From contig NZ_MSXV01000002.1 in assembly GCF_001945395.1 (NCBI RefSeq), positions 62,001 to 126,000 on the forward strand: 64,000 nt of DNA. The letters are read 5' to 3'. The stretch comes from Pseudomonas sp. PA15(2017) (GTDB lineage Bacteria; Pseudomonadota; Gammaproteobacteria; Pseudomonadales; Pseudomonadaceae). Shown here piece after piece: positions 51,229 to 59,969 of this stretch. The notes below the pieces were generated by a model. It was not told the origin of the DNA and did not search any database. It worked only from the letters and a program-made list of their open reading frames with translations. How positions within the stretch are numbered: position 1 is the first letter of the stretch; every line of letters begins with the position of its first letter. The position numbers and the translations under genes are program-made.

Positions 51229-52812
51229 TTACAAGCCGCAGACGCTGCCGTCGCTGCGCGGGTCGGCGGCGCCTTCCAACACACCGTCGGGGCGGCGCAG
51301 CACGGCGCCGGCATGGCCCATGGTGTCGCTGAAGGCTTCGTCCAGCACCTCGACGACATGCCCCGCCTGGCGCAACCGCTCGACCAGCTCGGCCGGGAAG
51401 CGGCTCTCCAGCTTCAGCGTGGTGCTGACATCACCCCAGGTGCGGCCCAGCAGCCAGCGTGGCGCACTGACCGCCGCCTGCAGGTCGCTGCCCAGACGGT
51501 AGCGGCTGAAGATCGCCGCCTGGGTCTGCGGCTGGCCCTCGCCGCCCATGGTGCCGTAGCTCAGGGTGCGGCCATCGTCGAACAGCGCCAGGGCCGGGTT
51601 GAGCGTGTGGAACGGCTTGCGCCCCGGCTCCAGGGCCTGCAGCGCGGTCGGGTCGAGCGAGAAACTGATGCCGCGGTTCTGCCAGGCGACCCCAGTGGAC
51701 GGCAGCACCACGCCGGAGCCGAACTCCCAGTACACGCTCTGGATGAAACTCACCGCGCGGCCTTCGGCATCGATGCAACCCATCCAGATGGTGTCGCCCG
51801 GCTGCGCCGGTTGTGGCCAGGCCAGTGCCTGTCGTGGATCGACCCTGTCGGCCAGACGCTGCAGGTTGGCGTCGGCCAGCAGGCTCTGCGGATCTTCCGG
51901 CACACGGTGCGGGTCGGTCACCACGCGGTCGCGAATCAGAAACGCCTGCTTGGTCGATTCGACCAGCCCGTGCACATGGGCGAAGCTTTCGGCCTGTTCG
52001 ATGCCGAGCTTTTCGAAGATGCCAAGGATCAGCAGCGAAGCCAGGCCCTGGGTCGGCGGTGGCATGTTGTACAGGGTGGCATCGCCCAGCCGCACGCTCA
52101 GCGGTTCGACGACGCGGGCCCGGTAGCCCTGCAGGTCGGCCAAGCGCAATGGGCTGCCCAGGCGCTTGAGGTCGGCGGCCATGCGCTCGGCCAGCTCGCC
52201 CCGGTAGAAGTCGTCCAGGCCGGCGTCGGCGAGGCGCTGCAGGGTGTCGGCCAGGGCCGGCTGGCGCAGCAGCTCGCCTTCGCGCGGTGGCTGACCGTCG
52301 AGTAGGTAAACCTCGGCAAAGCCCGGCACGTCATGCAGTTCGGCCAGCTTGGCGCGGGTCAGCTGCGCCTGGCTACGGCTGACCACGATGCCGCGCCGGG
52401 CATGGCCGATGGCGTCGGCGAGCAGCTCGGGCAGCGCCCGTTGCGGCTGCCAATGGGCGGTACGTGCCAGGGCCTCGGCCCAGCCGCCGACGGTGCCGGC
52501 CACGGTCAGTGCGGCCAGCGGGCCGCGACTGGGAATCTGCGTGTGGCCGGCGTAGAAATCGCGATCGGCCAGGGCCGCGCTGCTGCCGCAGGCATCGATG
52601 GCGATGGGCTGCTTGCCTGGTTCGTGGATCAGCCAGAAACCGTCGCCACCGATGGCATTCATGTGCGGATAGACCACCGCGATGGTGGCCGCCGCAGCGA
52701 CCATCGCTTCCACGGCGCTGCCGCCTGCCTCGAGCACATCGCGCCCGGCCTGGGCGGCGAGATGGTGGGGCGCAACGAACAGGCCGCCGGTGGCGTAGGT
52801 GCTCTTGAGCAT
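51229..52812 (-). CDS. Gamma-glutamyltransferase-like amidohydrolase
   Basis: A 527-residue Ntn-hydrolase of the GGT family without signal peptide, so cytoplasmic, unlike secreted GGT. N-terminal part: HHLAAQAGRDVLEAGGSAVE, then VVYPHMNAIGGDGFWLI. The predicted self-cleavage site and nucleophile is Thr at about residue 341 (PGDTIWMGCIDAEGRAVSF). Length and cytoplasmic form resemble oxamate amidohydrolase HpxW, but a true gamma-glutamyl or acyl-amide hydrolase is equally possible. It lies 66 bases after a TRAP transporter operon on the same strand, suggesting it works on the imported compound. AAGGAG precedes the ATG. Confidence 0.82.
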   Translation of the reverse strand: MLKSTYATGGLFVAPHHLAAQAGRDVLEAGGSAVEAMVAAAATIAVVYPHMNAIGGDGFWLIHEPGKQPIAIDACGSSAALADRDFYAGHTQIPSRGPLAALTVAGTVGGWAEALARTAHWQPQRALPELLADAIGHARRGIVVSRSQAQLTRAKLAELHDVPGFAEVYLLDGQPPREGELLRQPALADTLQRLADAGLDDFYRGELAERMAADLKRLGSPLRLADLQGYRARVVEPLSVRLGDATLYNMPPPTQGLASLLILGIFEKLGIEQAESFAHVHGLVESTKQAFLIRDRVVTDPHRVPEDPQSLLADANLQRLADRVDPRQALAWPQPAQPGDTIWMGCIDAEGRAVSFIQSVYWEFGSGVVLPSTGVAWQNRGISFSLDPTALQALEPGRKPFHTLNPALALFDDGRTLSYGTMGGEGQPQTQAAIFSRYRLGSDLQAAVSAPRWLLGRTWGDVSTTLKLESRFPAELVERLRQAGHVVEVLDEAFSDTMGHAGAVLRRPDGVLEGAADPRSDGSVCGL

Positions 52813-52878
52813 GAGTGAGGACTCCTTGTTGTAGTGGGGCTGCCGCGATCATAGCCTCCGCAGCCCCTGGAAGATCTA

Positions 52879-54204
52879 CTACCAACCGATAGCGGCAGGC
52901 AGCCAGGTAGCCAGTTGCGGGAAACAGAACACCACGGCCACGGCGAGCATCTGCAGGAACACGTAAGGCAGGGCGCCGATGTAGATGTCTTTCGTGCTGA
53001 TCCCCGGTGGCGCCACGCCTTTGAGAAAGAACAATGCCCAACCAAAGGGCGGCGTAAGGAACGACATCTGCAGGTTCAGCGCTACCAGGATGCCCAGCCA
53101 CACCAGGTCGGTGTCGTAGGCGATGAACACCGGCAGGAACATTGGCAGGGCGATATAGGAAATCTCGATCCATTCCAGAAAGAAACCGAGCACGAACAGC
53201 ACTGCCATCAGGAACAGGATCGCCCCCAGTTCGCCGCCGGGCAGCAGGGTGAACAGCTCGTGCACCAGCGCCTCGCCACCCAGGCCGCGAAAGGCCAGGG
53301 AGAACGGCTGCGAGCAGAGCAGGATCAGGAAGATCATCGCGCTGATGGTCAGCGTGCCGTGCAGGGTCGCCTTCAGGGTTTTCCAGTCCAGGCGCCGGGC
53401 GCAGGCGGCGATCAGCAAGGCGCCGAGGGCACCCATCGACGCCGCTTCGGTCGGTGCGGCGACGCCGCCGATGATCGAGCCGAGCACTGCCATCACCAGC
53501 AGCAGCGGTGGTAGTACGCTGCGCGCCATGTCCTTGAGCAGTTGCGCGCGGCTGGTCAGGGCACGCTCTTCAGCCGGAATCGCTGGCACCCAGTCCGGGC
53601 GCAGCCAGCCGAGTAGCAGCATGTAGGCGACATAGATCAGCGCCAGCACCAGGCTGGGAATGAAGGCGGCGGCGAAGATCGAGCCCACCGACTGGCCGAG
53701 GATGTCGGCCAGCAGGATCAGCACGAGGCTCGGCGGGATGATCTGCCCCAGGGTGCCGGACGCGCAGATGGTGCCGCAGGCCACGGTCTTGTTGTAGCCA
53801 CGGCGCAGCAGCGTCGGCAGGGTCAGCAAACCGATGGTCACCACCGTGGCACCGACGATGCCGGTGGAGGCGCCGAGCAGCACGCCGACCAGAATGATCG
53901 CCAGGCCCATGCCGCCGTTCAGGCCGCCCATGGCGCGACCGATGGTGTCGAGCATGTCCTCGGCGACCCGGGATTTCTCGAGCATCACGCCCATGAAGGT
54001 GAACAGCGGAATCGCCAGCAGCGTGTAGTTGCTGACCACCCCGAACATGCGCGCGGGCAGCAGGGCGAAGAGCATCGGGCCGAAGCCGACCATGCCGGCG
54101 ACGAAGCCCGAAACCGCCAGGGAAATGGCCACCGGCACACCCACCATCATCATGGCGAAGAAGCCGATGACCATTACGATGGCCAGCCATTCGTTGGGGG
54201 TCAT
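52879..54204 (-). CDS. TRAP transporter large permease (DctM)
   Basis: A 441-residue membrane protein with about twelve helices. Signatures are FFAMMMVGVPVAISLAVSGF, GLNGGMGLAIILVGVLLGAS, GTICASGTLGQIIPPSLVLI and the FFLEWIEISYIALPMFLPVF segment. It forms the transport channel, driven by Na+. AGGAGGCACGCCC lies before ATG 54204, which overlaps dctQ by 4 bases. It acts with the small permease and binding protein encoded upstream. Confidence 0.93.
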   Translation of the reverse strand: MTPNEWLAIVMVIGFFAMMMVGVPVAISLAVSGFVAGMVGFGPMLFALLPARMFGVVSNYTLLAIPLFTFMGVMLEKSRVAEDMLDTIGRAMGGLNGGMGLAIILVGVLLGASTGIVGATVVTIGLLTLPTLLRRGYNKTVACGTICASGTLGQIIPPSLVLILLADILGQSVGSIFAAAFIPSLVLALIYVAYMLLLGWLRPDWVPAIPAEERALTSRAQLLKDMARSVLPPLLLVMAVLGSIIGGVAAPTEAASMGALGALLIAACARRLDWKTLKATLHGTLTISAMIFLILLCSQPFSLAFRGLGGEALVHELFTLLPGGELGAILFLMAVLFVLGFFLEWIEISYIALPMFLPVFIAYDTDLVWLGILVALNLQMSFLTPPFGWALFFLKGVAPPGISTKDIYIGALPYVFLQMLAVAVVFCFPQLATWLPAAIGW

Positions 54205-54719
54205 GGGCGTGCCTCCTGCAGTCGCGTCGGCAGCAGCAGGGTGCACAGCGCCCGCAGGCTGTCGGCCAGGCCCTGAAGGCCGAACAGAGCGAAGCCCAGA
54301 GGCAGGAATGCCTTGATCAGGAATCGGTACGGCAGCCCGCCGGGATCGGGCGAGCCTTCACCCATGTTGTAGGACTGCAGGGTGTATTTGTACGCCAGGT
54401 GGGCGATATAGAAACCGATGGCCGCGGTGGCGATGCCGCTGAACAGATCGACCGCTGCCCTGGTCTTCACGGCGAACTTCTCGTAGAGAAAATCCACCCG
54501 CACGTCCTGGCGATGCTTGAGGGTATAGGCGATGCCGAGCAGGGCGATGGGCGAAATCAGGTACCACTCAAGCTCCTGCAGCGCGACGGGGCTGAAGTCG
54601 AACAGGTAGCGCATCAATACGTCGAACGACACCAGCAAGACCAGCAACAGCACGCAACCGCGGGCCAGTGCCCCGAGGGCTTCCACCAGCGCCTCGATGC
54701 GGCCAACGATGGCCATCAT
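54201..54719 (-). CDS. TRAP transporter small permease (DctQ)
   Basis: A 172-residue four-helix membrane protein with DctQ traits: VSFDVLMRYLFDFSPVALQE, LEWYLISPIALLGIAYTLKH, then RQDVRVDFLYEKF. The ATG at 54719 overlaps the dctP stop (ATGA); the next codon is also ATG. The much longer open frame upstream lies in another frame of the dctP gene. Confidence 0.9.
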   Translation of the reverse strand: MMAIVGRIEALVEALGALARGCVLLLVLLVSFDVLMRYLFDFSPVALQELEWYLISPIALLGIAYTLKHRQDVRVDFLYEKFAVKTRAAVDLFSGIATAAIGFYIAHLAYKYTLQSYNMGEGSPDPGGLPYRFLIKAFLPLGFALFGLQGLADSLRALCTLLLPTRLQEARP

Positions 54720-55825
54720 GATTCGCCCATCCCGATTTCCATGAACGCCTTCTCGCCGACGGACGCCCAGGACACGTATTGCTTGCGGAAGGCGAAGAAG
54801 TGCTCGTAGATTTTCTTCGTCGCCGGATCGCTCGTCGCCATGCTCGATAGGGTGTCGCGGGTGACTTCGTGCAGGCGCTTGATGATGTCGTCCGGCAGCG
54901 GCCGGGCGATCACGCCCTGGTTGTTCACCAGGTCCTGCATGGCCTCGGCGTTGACCGCATCGCACCACGACCAGCTGTCGACGTTGCAGGCCTGGGCGCA
55001 GAACCGCACGATGGCCTGCAGGTCGGCCGGCAGGCTGTCCCAGGCCTGCTGGTTGATGATCAGCTCGGTGACGTTGGTCGGCTCGTGCCAGCCAGTGGTG
55101 TAGTAATTCTTGGCCGCCTTGTGCAGGCCCATGCGGCGATCCTGATAGGGGCCTACGAACTCGGCGGCGTCGATCACGCCACGCTCCAGCGCCGGGAAGA
55201 TTTCGCCACCCGGCAGCAGGCGCACGGCCACGCCCAGCTCGCTGTAGACCTTGCCGGCTAACCCTGCGATGCGCATCTTCAAGCCCTTGAGGCTGTCGAC
55301 GTTTTCCAGGGGCTGGCGGAACCAGCCGGTCATCTGCGTGCCGGTGTTGCCCATGGGCATCGGTACCAGGCCGTGGGGCGCGTAGAGTTCTTCCCAGAGT
55401 TTCAGGCCGCCGCCGTTGTACAGCCAGGCATTCATGCCCTGGGTGTTCATGCCGAACGGCACGGCGGTGAAGAACTGTGCGGCAGGAGTCTTGCCAGCCC
55501 AGAAGAAGGCGTTGGCGGCGTTCATTTCCACCATGCCGCTGGCTACCGCATCGAAGCCCTCCAGCGCCGGGATCAGCTCGCCGGCCGCGAAGTGCTGAAT
55601 CTTCAGGCGCCCACCGGACATTTCCTCGACGCGCTTGCAGAAGTCGGTCGGGCTGCCCGGGCCCTGCACGTAGAAGGGTGAGCCCGGTGCATAGGCGTTG
55701 GTCATCTTCCAGCTGAAGGTCTTGCTGCTGACGGCAGCGCTGGCCACGCCGCTGGCGCCCATTGCCAGGCCGGCGCCGGCTGCGAGGGCGCCGGCGCCGA
55801 TGAAATTGCGTCGATTGAGGCTCAT
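54716..55825 (-). CDS. TRAP transporter substrate-binding protein (TakP-like, TAT-exported)
   Basis: A 369-residue periplasmic receptor with a twin-arginine signal (NRRNFIGAGALAAGAGLAMG). The mature protein has the DctP fold: KTFSWKMTNAYAPGSPFYVQ, EEMSGGRLKIQHFAAGELIP, NAANAFFWAGK and the GLAGKVYSELGVAVRLLPGG segment. The pattern resembles TakP, which binds 2-oxo acids as dimers with a metal, so a 2-oxoacid or amide of one is a reasonable guess. First gene of dctP-dctQ-dctM. Confidence 0.9.
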   Translation of the reverse strand: MSLNRRNFIGAGALAAGAGLAMGASGVASAAVSSKTFSWKMTNAYAPGSPFYVQGPGSPTDFCKRVEEMSGGRLKIQHFAAGELIPALEGFDAVASGMVEMNAANAFFWAGKTPAAQFFTAVPFGMNTQGMNAWLYNGGGLKLWEELYAPHGLVPMPMGNTGTQMTGWFRQPLENVDSLKGLKMRIAGLAGKVYSELGVAVRLLPGGEIFPALERGVIDAAEFVGPYQDRRMGLHKAAKNYYTTGWHEPTNVTELIINQQAWDSLPADLQAIVRFCAQACNVDSWSWCDAVNAEAMQDLVNNQGVIARPLPDDIIKRLHEVTRDTLSSMATSDPATKKIYEHFFAFRKQYVSWASVGEKAFMEIGMGES

Positions 55826-56181
55826 GGGATTCTCCTTTCGCGGTGGCCATTGCGGCAGACGTTTGCCTACCGGATGTAAAGTCGTTACCGAGAGCCTTCA
55901 GCAACAGCCATGCCAGGAGAAAATTATTTTAAGCCTATGATTTTAAATGGGTTTTATGATTTTCTTGGTTCGCCCTCCAAATGCCAGGCGCACACAAAAC
56001 AAGCGTGGCGCAGGGGCGTGAGGTGACGAAACGATAACCGCAGCAGGGACTACTGAACATTTGTCAGGTCACGCCTGCTGTCCGGGTACGTTCCGTCAAG
56101 CAGGGCCTTGGTGAGCGTGCGAATGTCATTTGTGCACCAAAACGCATCGGCGGCACGCTTTTGACGCAGTGCGCAGTGAGG
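55826..56181. promoter_or_regulatory. Upstream region of the TRAP operon, no gene seen
   Basis: This is a 356-base stretch between the Lrp and dctP genes. An AT-rich segment at 55925-55975 (AAATTATTTTAAGCCTATGA, then TTTTAAATGGG) probably contains the dctP promoter and Lrp-type sites. A GG-N10-GC element at about 55967-55986 on the minus strand resembles sigma-54 only weakly. No open frame with family signature. Confidence 0.35.
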
Positions 56182-56628
56182 TTACAGGCGTGCGCCGCCA
56201 CGCCGATGCTTGACCCGGGTCATCAGCGCCTTGCAGTCCACCGTGAGGATCTCCGGGTGGTTGAAGATGTGCTGCCGCACGAAAGCGTCGAAGGTCTCGT
56301 AGCTGTCGGTCAGGGTGTGAATGTGCAGGCTTTTCAGGTCGCTCATGATGTACAGGCTGACTACTTCGCGGGTGGCCGAAAGCCGTTCGGCGACCGCCTC
56401 GATGGCGTGAGGGGCCACGGTGAGGTCGACGAAGGTGGAGATGCCCTTGCCGAGCTTTTCTGGGTTGACCACTGCGGTGAATTTCTCGATCACGCCGCTC
56501 TCTACCAGCGCCTGCACCCGGGTGCGGGCGTGGGCGCGGGAGATGTTCAGCTGGCGGGCGATATCGGCGAACGAGGTGCGTGAATCCTTGATCAGGATGT
56601 TCAGCAGGGCGTTGTCGAGTTTGTTCAT
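56182..56628 (-). CDS. Lrp/AsnC-family transcriptional regulator
   Basis: A 148-residue protein. N-terminal HTH NKLDNALLNILIKDSRTSFA, DIARQLNISRAHARTRVQAL; C-terminal RAM/AsnC_trans domain (STFVDLTVAPHAIEAVAERL, VVSLYIMSDLKSLHIHTLTD). It senses an amino acid or similar ligand as an octamer. It lies upstream of the TRAP - GGT-like set on the same strand and is the likely local regulator. Confidence 0.9.
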   Translation of the reverse strand: MNKLDNALLNILIKDSRTSFADIARQLNISRAHARTRVQALVESGVIEKFTAVVNPEKLGKGISTFVDLTVAPHAIEAVAERLSATREVVSLYIMSDLKSLHIHTLTDSYETFDAFVRQHIFNHPEILTVDCKALMTRVKHRRGGARL

Positions 56629-56685
56629 GGCGCACTCTGTCGGTGGTTGAGGCCGACAGAGATGCGGATTATGTGCCAGCCGGTG

Positions 56686-57141
56686 TCAGAACAGCTTGCG
56701 GTACTGCTCGAACCCCGAGCGTTCGCCGATGCGCTCGTACAGCAGTTTGGCCTTGGCGTTGGTTTCGTGAGTCAGCCAGTGCACCCGTGAGCAGCCGGCC
56801 TGGGCCGCCTCGGCGTAGACGTGTTCGATCAGTTGGCGGCCGATGCCGTTGCCGCGCACGTCCTTGCCGATGAACAGGTCCTGCAGGTAGCAGTAGTCGC
56901 CAGTGGTCCAGCAGGAGCGGTGGTAGATCCAGTGCACCAGGCCGATGGCTTCGCCGTCGCGCCAGGCCAGGGCGGCGAACATCGGTTCGCTCGGGTCGAG
57001 AAAGCGCTGCCAGGTCAGGTCGCTGGTCGCCGCATCAATCTCGGTCATGTAGAAGCGCTGGTAGCCCTGCCACAGCGGCAGCCAGGCGGCGTGGTCGGCG
57101 GCGCTGACGGCGCGGATTTCCACGGGAATGCGAACGGTCAT
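56686..57141 (-). CDS. GNAT-family N-acetyltransferase
   Basis: A 151-residue acetyltransferase. Acetyl-CoA loop: YLQDLFIGKDVRGNGIGRQL; the following strands hold HVYAEAAQAGCSRVHWLTHE and LYERIGERSGFEQYRKLF. The family matches small amine acetyltransferases. ATG 57141 with GGAGACC upstream is chosen; the frame goes on to 57174 without a site. It lies downstream of the amino-acid ABC transporter on the same strand, 82 bases after the permease gene, so it may acetylate the imported amine. Confidence 0.88.
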   Translation of the reverse strand: MTVRIPVEIRAVSAADHAAWLPLWQGYQRFYMTEIDAATSDLTWQRFLDPSEPMFAALAWRDGEAIGLVHWIYHRSCWTTGDYCYLQDLFIGKDVRGNGIGRQLIEHVYAEAAQAGCSRVHWLTHETNAKAKLLYERIGERSGFEQYRKLF

Positions 57142-57223
57142 CGGCAGGTCTCCTGAAAGTCGGTCGACCGCCATCCTGCGATGTCAAGGCCGGCATCGCA
57201 AGCATCCGTGCAGGTCAGGCGGC

Positions 57224-58060
57224 TCAACGCCCGTTCAGGTAGGCCTTGCCATAGTGCCGCTCCAGGCGCGCCTGGATCAGTTCCAGACCGATCGACAGCA
57301 GCCAGTAGATCACCGCCGCGGTGGTCAGCATCTCGATGTAGCGGTACGACGAACGGCCGTAGGACTGGGCCAGGAACATCACTTCCCAGACGCCCATCAC
57401 CGAGATCAGCGACGAGTCCTTGAGCATCGAGATGAACTGGCTGGTGGTCGGCGGGATGATGGTGCGCATCGCCTGGGGCAGGGTCACCCGCCAGAAGATC
57501 ACCACCGGCTTGAGGCCCAGCGCCAGGGAGGCTTCGCGCTGGCCAGCCGGCACGCCGAGCAGGCCGGCGCGGAAGATCTCGCTCAGGTAGGCACCGTAGT
57601 TCAGCGACAGGGCGATGATCCCGGCGGTGATCGCGCCCGGCACCAGGCCCAGCTGCGGCAGGCCCAGGTAGATCAGCAGGATCTGGATCAGCAGCGGCGT
57701 GCCGCGGAAGAACGAGGCGTAGAACGTGGCGATGCCGAACGCCACGGCGCTCTTCGACAGGCGCGCCAGGGCGGTGACGAAGCCCAACGCCAGGGACGCC
57801 CAGATCGAGCAGAAGCACAGGAACAGGGTCAGCGCCGCGCCCTGCAAAAAGCCGTTGGGCGCCAGGCTGGTGCCGAGCAGGTTGGGCAGCTTGTCGAGGA
57901 TGATCGAGAACTTCAGGTCGAAGCTCAGGAAGAACGCCACGCACAGGGCGAACATGATCGCCCAGGTGAGGTACAGGCGGGTACGAAAACCGAACAGGCG
58001 CTGCAGCAACGACTCGCCCGCCTGGGGCGGCGGGCGAGGGGTTTCAGGTGGAGGCGTCAT
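57224..58060 (-). CDS. Polar amino-acid ABC transporter permease
   Basis: A 278-residue permease of the HisM/GlnP type with a proline-rich cytoplasmic start (TPPPETPRPPPQAGE). The family motif is FFRGTPLLIQILLIYLGLPQ, followed by AGIIALSLNYGAYLSEIFRA and the EAA loop GQREASLALGLKPVVIFWRV. It overlaps the binding-protein gene by 4 bases (ATGA). No ATPase gene is present nearby, so it must share one encoded elsewhere. Confidence 0.9.
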   Translation of the reverse strand: MTPPPETPRPPPQAGESLLQRLFGFRTRLYLTWAIMFALCVAFFLSFDLKFSIILDKLPNLLGTSLAPNGFLQGAALTLFLCFCSIWASLALGFVTALARLSKSAVAFGIATFYASFFRGTPLLIQILLIYLGLPQLGLVPGAITAGIIALSLNYGAYLSEIFRAGLLGVPAGQREASLALGLKPVVIFWRVTLPQAMRTIIPPTTSQFISMLKDSSLISVMGVWEVMFLAQSYGRSSYRYIEMLTTAAVIYWLLSIGLELIQARLERHYGKAYLNGR

Positions 58061-58878
58061 TGGCTGATATCGGAACCGATCCACTTCTTGGAGATGGCCG
58101 CCAGGGTACCGTCCTGGCGCAGCTCTGCGAAGACACGCTCGACCTTGGCGCGCCACTCGGCGTCGTCCTTCTCGATGGCCACGGCATTGGGTTCGGCGTA
58201 CAAGGCATCGCCGGCCAGCTTGAAGCGCTTGTCCTGATCGATGCGCGGCTGGGCGGTCACCAGGTTGGTGAGGATGGCGTCCAGGCGTACGCCGGCGCCC
58301 AGGGCCAGGTCATGGAACGCCACGGTGTCGTTGTCGTAGGGCGCGACCTGCACGGCGTCGAAGGGGTAGGTCAGTGGCTTGTCTTCGGCGCCTTCGATGA
58401 TCAGGTCCTTGTTCAGGTAGCCCTCGTAGGAGGAGGCGCTGGTGACGCCGACCTTGAGGCCGGACAGGTCCTTGGCAGAGTGGATGCGCTCGTCGCTGGC
58501 GTTGACCACGATCACTGCCGGCGATGCGTAATAGGTCACCGGGAAGTCGAACACCTGGGCGCGTGCCTGGCTGGGCGTCATCGAGCAGATGCAGATGTCG
58601 TAGCGGCCGCTCCAGCGGCCGGCGGCGATCACGTCCCAGGACGGTGTTTCCAGGCGCAGCTTGACGCCCAGCTTGTCGGCCACGGACTTGGCGACATCGA
58701 CGTCGAAGCCATCGAGCTGGTTCTGATCATTGAGAAAGGAGAACGGCGGGTAGTTTTCCATCAGCACGTTGACCAGCTCACCATTCTTCTCGATGCGGTC
58801 GAGGGTGGGGCCGGCCAGGGCCAGGTTGCAGACGGACGCGAGGGTCAGGCCGAAGACGGCGAACAGAGTGGTTTTCAC
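58057..58878 (-). CDS. Polar amino-acid ABC transporter substrate-binding protein
   Basis: A 273-residue periplasmic protein of the SBP_bac_3 family. The signal peptide is KTTLFAVFGLTLASVCNLAL..AG, then the mature part: VLMENYPPFSFLNDQNQLDG, FDVDVAKSVADKLGVKLRLE. GTG 58878 with AAGGATTTCC upstream is chosen as start; the long open frame to 59859 is antisense to the methyltransferase gene. It is divergent from that gene. The ligand is a polar amino acid or related compound. Confidence 0.9.
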   Translation of the reverse strand: MKTTLFAVFGLTLASVCNLALAGPTLDRIEKNGELVNVLMENYPPFSFLNDQNQLDGFDVDVAKSVADKLGVKLRLETPSWDVIAAGRWSGRYDICICSMTPSQARAQVFDFPVTYYASPAVIVVNASDERIHSAKDLSGLKVGVTSASSYEGYLNKDLIIEGAEDKPLTYPFDAVQVAPYDNDTVAFHDLALGAGVRLDAILTNLVTAQPRIDQDKRFKLAGDALYAEPNAVAIEKDDAEWRAKVERVFAELRQDGTLAAISKKWIGSDISQ

Positions 58879-58989
58879 GGAAATCCTTGAGCGCGAAAAA
58901 GGTTGTGAGCGGCAATTCCGGCGTATTAAATAGTTATAAACAGGTGCATCCAAATGAATTGAATGCATATCGATATGACTGGAGCTTAT

Positions 58990-59886
58990 ATGAGCGAGCG
59001 ATCTCTGATTCTGCTGGATGGCGGCATGGGCCGGGAGCTGCAGCGCCGCGGTGCGCCGTTTCGTCAGCCGGAGTGGTCGGCCCTGGCCTTGACCGAAGCG
59101 CCGGAACAGGTGGAGGCGGTGCACGCCGCCTACATCGCCAGCGGCAGCCAGGTCATCACCAGCAACAGTTACGCCGTGGTGCCCTTTCATATCGGTGAAC
59201 AGCGCTTCGCCGCCGAAGGCCGCGTCCTGGCCGAGCGTGCCGGCCAGCTGGCCCGCAGCGCGGCGGACAAGGCCGGCAATGGCGTACGCGTCGCCGGCTC
59301 GCTGCCGCCGCTGTTCGGCTCGTATCGCCCGGACCTGTTCCAGCCCGAGCGCGTCACCGAGGTGCTGACGCCGCTGCTCGACGGCCTCGCCCCTTACGTC
59401 GACCTGTGGCTGGCGGAAACCCAGAGCGCCATTGCCGAAGCGCGCGCCATTCATGCCCACCTGCCAGAGGATGGCAAGCCGTTCTGGCTGTCGTTCACTC
59501 TGCGTGATGAAGACGTGGATGAGGTGCCGCGCCTGCGTTCCGGCGAACCCGTGGCCGATGCGGCGCGGGCGGCGGCGGAGCTGGGTGTCGAGGTGCTGCT
59601 GTTCAATTGCAGCCAGCCCGAGGTGATCGGTGACGCCATCGATGCGGCGCGCGAAGTCTTCACCAGCCTCGGTGCGAACGTTGCCATCGGCGCCTACGCC
59701 AATGCCTTTCCACCGCAACCCGAAGAAGCCACCGCCAACGATGGCCTCGACCCGCTGCGCGAAGACCTCGACCCGCCGGGCTACCTGCGCTGGGTCGCCG
59801 ACTGGCGCGCCCGCGGCGCGAGCCATCTGGGCGGTTGCTGCGGCATCGGCCCGGAGCACATCGCGGTATTGGCGCAGCGCCTCTGA
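58990..59886 (+). CDS. Homocysteine S-methyltransferase family protein
   Basis: A 298-residue (beta/alpha)8 protein of the MmuM/BHMT family. Substrate loop LLDGGMGRELQRRGAP, SQVITSNSYAVVPFHIGE, and the zinc ligands Cys in LLFNCSQPEVI and the pair in HLGGCCGIGPEHIAVLAQR. It moves a methyl group from S-methylmethionine, betaine or another donor to homocysteine. GGAG precedes the ATG at 58990. It is divergent from a polar amino-acid importer; S-methylmethionine uptake by that importer would fit (inference). Confidence 0.88.
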   Translation: MSERSLILLDGGMGRELQRRGAPFRQPEWSALALTEAPEQVEAVHAAYIASGSQVITSNSYAVVPFHIGEQRFAAEGRVLAERAGQLARSAADKAGNGVRVAGSLPPLFGSYRPDLFQPERVTEVLTPLLDGLAPYVDLWLAETQSAIAEARAIHAHLPEDGKPFWLSFTLRDEDVDEVPRLRSGEPVADAARAAAELGVEVLLFNCSQPEVIGDAIDAAREVFTSLGANVAIGAYANAFPPQPEEATANDGLDPLREDLDPPGYLRWVADWRARGASHLGGCCGIGPEHIAVLAQRL

Positions 59887-59969
59887 ACGTCGCTGTGCTT
59901 TGCGGGTCAGTCTTGGCGTCTATGGCTGATTGAGCCCGGCAGCCGCCGGGCCGGATTGCGAGCGTGTCC

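Noticed and set aside
55967..55986. Possible sigma-54 promoter for the TRAP operon
   Set aside because: GG-N10-GC spacing is right, but most other consensus bases are missing and it is about 140 bases from the start.
58057..59859. 600-codon reading of the amino-acid binding-protein frame
   Set aside because: The upstream two-thirds is antisense to the homocysteine methyltransferase gene; GTG 58878 has a ribosome site and begins a signal peptide.
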